NCBI RefSeq assembly: GCF_051859345.1
Contig: NZ_JBHYFV010000003.1
Span: 172,200 to 236,199 of the forward strand
DNA length: 64,000 nucleotides
From: Marivita sp051859345
Lineage (GTDB): Bacteria > Pseudomonadota > Alphaproteobacteria > Rhodobacterales > Rhodobacteraceae
Reading direction: 5' to 3'
Shown here: piece by piece, positions 59,891 to 64,000 of the stretch
How the letters are laid out: the number at the start of each line of letters is the position of its first letter
Numbering within the stretch: the first letter of the stretch is position 1
The notes under the pieces: generated by a model
What the model was told of the DNA's origin: nothing
Seen by the model: the letters and a program-made list of their open reading frames with translations, nothing else
Databases searched by the model: none
Translations under genes and position numbers: made by a program

Positions 59891-59973
59891 ACCTTCCCTC
59901 CGCCGGTGTTAACCGGTTCAGGTTCAACGGGTTCGCATCACGCATCTCAGCCGGTCGTCTGGCACCCCGAGGT
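59891..59973 (-). promoter_or_regulatory. TPP riboswitch (THI element) before thiBPQ
   Basis: On the minus strand the conserved THI-box pieces occur in order: CTCGGGGTGCC, GGCTGAGA, then ACCCGTTGAACCTGA and CCGGTTAACACCGGCG, ending GGAGGGAA. These match the TPP aptamer core (CUGAGA and the P4-P5 region). It lies 48 bases before the thiB ATG, so control is probably at translation initiation. Confidence 0.96.
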
Positions 59974-60198
59974 ATCGCAAGACGTAGCCTTGGCGCGGCG
60001 GCACTTCAAGGCGAAACCGGCTTTGTCTTCATCTTGCCGAATAAACTCCGGGGGGCCGTTCATTTGGCGCCATTGGTTCAAGCCCAATGGACGGCGGGGC
60101 AGAGCCCCCCACGGATCGGATTGGCGCAACCAATTCGAAACATCTTGAGAGACACCGCCGGCTGCCCTAGGACACTTCCCAAGCAAGGAGACCCAATA
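59974..60198. other. upstream region of aroC with a nested inverted repeat
   Basis: No gene. At 60048-60114 a large nested hairpin can form: CCGGGGGG pairs with CCCCCC and GG at the far end, with CCGT/ACGG and CATTGG/CCAATG inside, the inner loop containing TTCAAG. It may be a leader structure of aroC or a shared terminator. AAGGAG at 60186-60190 is the aroC ribosome site. Confidence 0.5.
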
Positions 60199-61299
60199 AT
60201 GAGCCTCAACACCTTCGGACATCTCTTCCGCGTCACCACATGGGGCGAAAGCCATGGGCCTGCGCTTGGCGCCACGGTCGATGGATGTCCACCGGGGGTG
60301 CCGATTGATGCGGGCATGATCCAGCACTGGCTCGACAAACGCAAACCGGGTCAGAACAAGTACACGACCCAGCGCCGCGAGGCCGACGAGGTCAAGATCC
60401 TGTCGGGTGTGTTCGAGGGCCAGACCACCGGAACGCCGGTGCAGTTGATGATCGAGAACACGGACCAGCGGTCGAAGGATTACTCTGACATCATGGAGAA
60501 ATTCCGCCCCGGCCACGCGGATATCACCTATTGGCAGAAATACGGCATCCGCGACTATCGCGGTGGCGGGCGGTCCTCGGCGCGGGAAACAGCGTCGCGG
60601 GTGGCCGCAGGTGGCCTTGCGCGCGAGGCGATCAAGGCAATGTTGCCGGGGGTGCAGATCACCGGCTACATGACCCAGATGGGGCCACACAAGATCGACC
60701 GGGACAGGTTCGACTGGGACGAGATCGAGAACAACCCGTTCTGGGTGCCGGATGCAAAGGCGGCGCGTGATTGGGCGGATTATCTCGACGGGTTGCGCAA
60801 GTCTGGCGAAAGCGTGGGTGCGATCATCGAGGTTGTGGCGCGCGGCGTCCCGGCGGGGCTGGGCGCGCCGGTCTATGGCAAGCTGGATACGGATCTTGCC
60901 GCCGCGATGATGAGCATCAACGCGGTCAAGGGTGTCGAGATTGGCGAAGGCATGTCCTCGGCGATGTTGACGGGCACGTTGAACGCAGACGAGATCTTCA
61001 TGGGGCCGAACGGCCCGGAATACAGCTCCAACCATGCGGGTGGTATTCTGGGCGGGATTTCGACCGGGCAGGACATCGTCGTGCGGTTCGCCGTCAAGCC
61101 GACCTCGTCCATTCTTTCGACCCGCAAGACCATCACAAAGTCCGGGACCGAGACCGAGATCATCACCAAAGGCCGTCACGACCCCTGTGTTGGCATTCGC
61201 GCCGTGCCTGTGGGTGAGGCGATGATGGCCTGCGTGATCCTCGACCACCTGCTGCTCCATCGCGGACAGGTGGGCGAGAACCGCGGCAAGATCGGTTGA
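60199..61299 (+). CDS. aroC: chorismate synthase
   Basis: Last enzyme of the shikimate pathway, making chorismate from EPSP with reduced FMN. ATG at 60199 with AAGGAG nine bases upstream gives 366 residues. Signatures: LFRVTTWGESHGPALGATVD, DYRGGGRSSARETASRVAAG and FAVKPTSSILSTRKTI. The frame upstream of this ATG is only antisense to the riboswitch. Complete and normal. Confidence 0.97.
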   Translation: MSLNTFGHLFRVTTWGESHGPALGATVDGCPPGVPIDAGMIQHWLDKRKPGQNKYTTQRREADEVKILSGVFEGQTTGTPVQLMIENTDQRSKDYSDIMEKFRPGHADITYWQKYGIRDYRGGGRSSARETASRVAAGGLAREAIKAMLPGVQITGYMTQMGPHKIDRDRFDWDEIENNPFWVPDAKAARDWADYLDGLRKSGESVGAIIEVVARGVPAGLGAPVYGKLDTDLAAAMMSINAVKGVEIGEGMSSAMLTGTLNADEIFMGPNGPEYSSNHAGGILGGISTGQDIVVRFAVKPTSSILSTRKTITKSGTETEIITKGRHDPCVGIRAVPVGEAMMACVILDHLLLHRGQVGENRGKIG

Positions 61300-61308
61300 G
61301 TTCCTGCC

Positions 61309-62181
61309 TCAGCTCTTGACGGTCTGGCGCGAGATTTGCACGGCCAGGATGCCGAAGGTGATGATGATCACGCCGAGGACATCCATCGGACCAAGGCCTT
61401 CGGACAGGATCAGCGCGGCAATTGCGACACCAAGGAACGGGTTGAGGAAGTGGAAGGTTGCCGCCTTGACCGCACCGATGCGGTTGACCAGCCAGAACCA
61501 GACCAGCGTTGCAGCCAGTCCCGGAACAAGGGTTGTATAGACGAAGGCCAATACAAGCTTTGGAGACATCGTCACTGCGAGGGTCTCAAGCACAAGGCCC
61601 GCAGGCCAAAGCACCGCGCTCCCGACCAGCATCTGCAAGCCGACCACCATCATGAAGTTGCCGCCCGAACTTGCATTGCGCAGTGCAAGCGTGGCGACGG
61701 CGAGTGACATCACACCGATGATGCACAGGCCGATCCCCAACAGGTCCGCCCCGGCCCCAAGCCGCGCGCCCATGATGATGACCACACCGCAAAAGCCCGC
61801 GATCAGTCCCATCACCCCAAGAGGCGACATGCGCTGACCAGCAAAGAGCCATCCCGCCACGCCGACCAGCAGTGGCATGGACGAGGCGATGATTGCGGCC
61901 AAAGACGCCTCGATCCGCTGCATGGCCACGAAATTGAGCCCCAGATAGAGCGCGTTCTGGCAGATGCCGAAAAGGATTGTGGCCCGCCATTGTGACGCAC
62001 TCAACCGCCAGGACTGTCCCATCCAGAGCGCAACAAGCACCGCAAGCGCCCCGGAAATCGTAAAACGCAACGCCAGCGCCATGAGCGGTGGCGCATCTGC
62101 GACGATGATCCGGGCTGACGTGAAGGCAGAGGACCACATGACCGCAAAAGCCAGCCCCATCAGGATTGCGCGTATGTCCAA
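61309..62181 (-). CDS. EamA/DMT family transporter
   Basis: 290-residue drug/metabolite transporter with ten membrane segments in two EamA halves. First half: AFAVMWSSAFTSARIIVADA, ALRFTISGALAVLVALWM. Second half: VYTTLVPGLAATLVWFWLVN and FHFLNPFLGVAIAALILSEG. The TTG at 62181 has GGGAGA six bases upstream and is preferred over longer alternatives. Substrate unknown. Ends ten bases from the convergent aroC. Confidence 0.9.
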   Translation of the reverse strand: MDIRAILMGLAFAVMWSSAFTSARIIVADAPPLMALALRFTISGALAVLVALWMGQSWRLSASQWRATILFGICQNALYLGLNFVAMQRIEASLAAIIASSMPLLVGVAGWLFAGQRMSPLGVMGLIAGFCGVVIIMGARLGAGADLLGIGLCIIGVMSLAVATLALRNASSGGNFMMVVGLQMLVGSAVLWPAGLVLETLAVTMSPKLVLAFVYTTLVPGLAATLVWFWLVNRIGAVKAATFHFLNPFLGVAIAALILSEGLGPMDVLGVIIITFGILAVQISRQTVKS

Positions 62182-62336
62182 GGGGGTCTCCCGGGTGAGT
62201 ATAGGATTGTCGTGTCGGAGCACACATTGGACTGTGTCCTGTCCGAGGCCATCTACACCTCCGGACACCAAAGTTTCAATGTCTCTCTTTAACGTCTCCC
62301 GTTGTGCGGTTGCGGTCTTGTCAAATCACCCGGCCC

Positions 62337-63110
62337 TTAGCCTTTTTCGGGATCCGTCATCGTCACACTGACACCGCCGATGCCATCGATCAGCACTTCG
62401 ACCTCCATCCCGGCCTTGATCGGACGCGCACCGAGCGACGTACCGCAGGCAATGAGGTCTCCGGGATTGAGCGTCATGTCCTGTGACAACAGGCTGACGA
62501 TCTGCGCCGGAGGCAGGATCATGTCGGAAGCCGGATAGGATTGCCGTTCGCGGCCATTGACCAGCACCGTGATGGTAAGGTCCTTCCAGTTCACATCCGT
62601 GTCGATCACCGGACCGACAACGCCGAAACCGTCAAAGCTTTTTGAGCGGGTCCATTGCGGGAAAGACGCGTCCGCATTGAGCACGTCCAGCGAGGTGATG
62701 TCATTGACGCAGGTGTAGCCGAAGATGGCCTGTTCGGCGTCTTCCACGGTCACGTTCTTGCACGTCCTGCCAATCACGATGCCCAATTCACCCTCGAACA
62801 CAACGCGACCTGCGGACGCCGGGATGTCAACCTTGGCCCCCTGACCGGAAAGCGACGTATCGGCCTTGAGAAAGTAGAGCGGATGTGTCGGATGGTCATT
62901 CCCCGCCTTTTCCGCAGCCGCCTTGAAGTTGTTCCAAAGGCCGATGAACTTGCCCGGTACAACAGGCGGCAACAGGGCCACGTCGGACAACGGCACAGCC
63001 TCACCCTTGGGCGTGTCAGAGCCAAAGCCGGCGCGCGGGTGGAAGACGTCGTCCGTGATGACGCCGGTGATCTCAAGTCCGTCTGGGGTTGTGCCTCTGG
63101 CCCATTTCAT
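62337..63110 (-). CDS. fumarylacetoacetate hydrolase (FAH) family protein
   Basis: 257 residues from the ATG at 63110 (GGAG upstream). FAH fold with the metal ligands in VVFEGELGIVIGR (E-x-E) and the D in FGYTCVNDITSLDVLN. The other signature is GDLIACGTSLGARPIKAGMEVEVLID. Members hydrolyse or decarboxylate beta-diketo or 2-hydroxyhepta-type acids (5-oxopent-3-ene-1,2,5-tricarboxylate decarboxylase, acylpyruvase). Substrate cannot be chosen. The N-terminal 50 residues are a normal FAH N extension. Confidence 0.92.
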   Translation of the reverse strand: MKWARGTTPDGLEITGVITDDVFHPRAGFGSDTPKGEAVPLSDVALLPPVVPGKFIGLWNNFKAAAEKAGNDHPTHPLYFLKADTSLSGQGAKVDIPASAGRVVFEGELGIVIGRTCKNVTVEDAEQAIFGYTCVNDITSLDVLNADASFPQWTRSKSFDGFGVVGPVIDTDVNWKDLTITVLVNGRERQSYPASDMILPPAQIVSLLSQDMTLNPGDLIACGTSLGARPIKAGMEVEVLIDGIGGVSVTMTDPEKG

Positions 63111-63243
63111 CGTGGTCTCCTCTGTGGTTTCCCCGTCCGCGATCAGAATATTGCGGTATCGGGACGTTATACGGATCGCTGCGTGCAACGCCATGGGTAT
63201 TGACGGGGCGGTGTGTTGGTCTGTGACCTGCGCTGCCCCGACG

Positions 63244-63271
63244 AAAAAACCCCGCCGATCGAACGGCGGGG
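63244..63271 (-). terminator. Rho-independent terminator downstream of ccrM
   Basis: On the minus strand CCCCGCC, eight bases, GGCGGGG followed by TTTTTT. It lies 52 bases after the ccrM stop codon. Confidence 0.93.
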
Positions 63272-63322
63272 CAAGGTAAGTGCCGCGGATCATGACCGCA
63301 GGCACCGGCGGTGTTCGGAGGT

Positions 63323-64000
63323 TCAGATCATTTCGGATCGGATCTGCTGGCGCAGCACATCAATGGGTACGGTCTTCCCATCGCGGCGGAAGCACCAGTA
63401 GGTCCAGCCATTGCAGCTTGGCGCGCCTTCAAGATGGGCCCCAACCTGATGGATTGATCCTTTGACATCGTTGCCGATCAGCGTGCCATCGGCACGAACC
63501 TTGGCCTTGTGACGACCGTTCATGCTGTGCAACTCCTCTCCGGGGCGCAGCATGCCACGTTCCACCAACTGGCCAAACGGCACGCGCGGCTCAGCGCGTT
63601 TGCTGGTCGAGGTTTCAAGAGCAGCCTTGTCAAGACGGCGGACAGATGCGATGCGCTCTTTGGCAACCACGCGGTACTTTTCCTCGCGTTCGATCCCGAT
63701 CCAGTCGCGGCCCAGCATCTTGGCGACAGCACCCGTGGTGCCGGTTCCGAAGAACGGATCAAGCACCACATCGCCCGGTTTGGTCGACCCAACCAGCACA
63801 CGGTGCAAAAGCGCCTGCGGTTTCTGCGTCGGATGCGCCTTGTCGCCCGCCGCATCCTTGAGCCGCTCGCCGCCATTGCAGATCGGTAGAACCCAATCCG
63901 AACGCATCTGGATACCCTCGTTCAGCGCCTTGAGCGCCTCGTAATTGAACGTGTATTTCGCCCCTTCGGATTTCGATGCCCAGATCATGGTTTCGTGCGC
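63323..64000 (-). CDS. ccrM: CcrM-type adenine-N6 DNA methyltransferase, N-terminal part outside window
   Basis: C-terminal 220-odd residues of a beta-class methyltransferase. Motif I (VVLDPFFGTGTTGAVAKML) comes late in the chain, after HPTQKP, as in the beta class where the catalytic DPPY precedes it (outside the window). The tail contains the RAMA-like domain of CcrM: LHSMNGRHKAKVRADGTLIG and HLEGAPSCNGWTYWCFRRDG. CcrM methylates GANTC and is cell-cycle controlled in alphaproteobacteria. The frame continues to the edge. A solitary housekeeping enzyme is more likely than a restriction partner, as no restriction gene is near. Confidence 0.93.
   Translation of the reverse strand, partial: AHETMIWASKSEGAKYTFNYEALKALNEGIQMRSDWVLPICNGGERLKDAAGDKAHPTQKPQALLHRVLVGSTKPGDVVLDPFFGTGTTGAVAKMLGRDWIGIEREEKYRVVAKERIASVRRLDKAALETSTSKRAEPRVPFGQLVERGMLRPGEELHSMNGRHKAKVRADGTLIGNDVKGSIHQVGAHLEGAPSCNGWTYWCFRRDGKTVPIDVLRQQIRSEMI

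Noticed and set aside
59857..60198. N-terminal extension of aroC
   Set aside because: It covers the antisense of the TPP riboswitch and lacks homology; the ATG at 60199 has a good ribosome site and matches the family start.
1..64000. tRNA, rRNA and tmRNA genes
   Set aside because: No cloverleaf with T-loop GGTTCGAATC-type sequence or rRNA signature was noticed while reading; a tRNAscan or Infernal run would be decisive.

Overview
The window looks like chromosomal DNA of an alphaproteobacterium of the order Rhodobacterales (Roseobacter group). The evidence is gene content and protein style: an RpoHII-type sigma factor preceded by a TGATCC motif, a petABC cytochrome bc1 operon, a CcrM-type methyltransferase, a rhomboid-like protein lacking catalytic residues, a TauE/SafE-TIGR02186 pair, DUF484-xerC, GC-rich genes packed with 1-4 base overlaps, and intergenic repeats of a kind I associate with this order. 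Almost all genes are core housekeeping genes. I saw no rRNA, tRNA, CRISPR array, prophage or plasmid functions.

Layout. 1-8317 (minus strand): an M3 metallopeptidase cut by the window edge, a polar amino-acid ABC permease and binding protein, a membrane-anchored MoeB, dut, coaBC, a ChaN-like protein and rpoH. 8525-15204: a glutathione transferase with a C-terminal YHS-like tail, a cluster of four 20-base hairpins, then comM (yifB) split by a 4,069-bp IS1595-family element with 24-bp perfect inverted ends and an 8-bp target duplication. 15262-18837: gshB, yraN, rsmI and the lipoprotein LppC. 18797-23529: glnD and an RTX/DUF4214 secreted protein. 23649-26470: an orphan Phd-like antitoxin with a cluster of GTACGG motifs, murJ and the rhomboid-like protein. 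26548-31326: trpS, a VOC protein, ilvE, a universal stress protein, an Nfu-type Fe-S scaffold behind a perfect palindrome, tsaB and rimI. 31422-36591: a BMP-family nucleoside ABC transporter whose ATPase carries a long acidic tail with an (ET)n repeat. 36745-43858: TauE/SafE transporter, TIGR02186, thioesterase, uvrC, an SDR, a Na/Ca antiporter, a 55-residue zinc-ribbon membrane protein and an S49 peptidase. 44143-53575: SnoaL-like, DUF6629, priA, tal, DUF484, xerC, PaiB-like, GST, psd, pssA and an outer-membrane barrel. 53793-56535: petABC. 56660-59973: thiBPQ under a TPP riboswitch. 60199-64000: aroC, an EamA transporter, an FAH-family protein and the C-terminal part of ccrM.

The clearest accessory region is the insertion in comM. 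It is not a bare IS. Besides the ISXO2-like transposase it carries a GNAT acetyltransferase with a small upstream partner (a possible toxin-antitoxin pair), a DUF6471 protein, a winged-helix-like unknown and a coiled-coil unknown. A repeated ATATGATGAT motif occurs at both ends and in the central divergent promoter. Removing the element and one target copy restores a 503-codon comM in frame, so the insertion seems recent and has interrupted the ATPase at its Walker B motif. Other points worth checking are families of 7-6-7 hairpins, the variable tail on the nucleoside ABC ATPase, the rhomboid that has lost both catalytic residues, and the palindrome in front of the Nfu gene.
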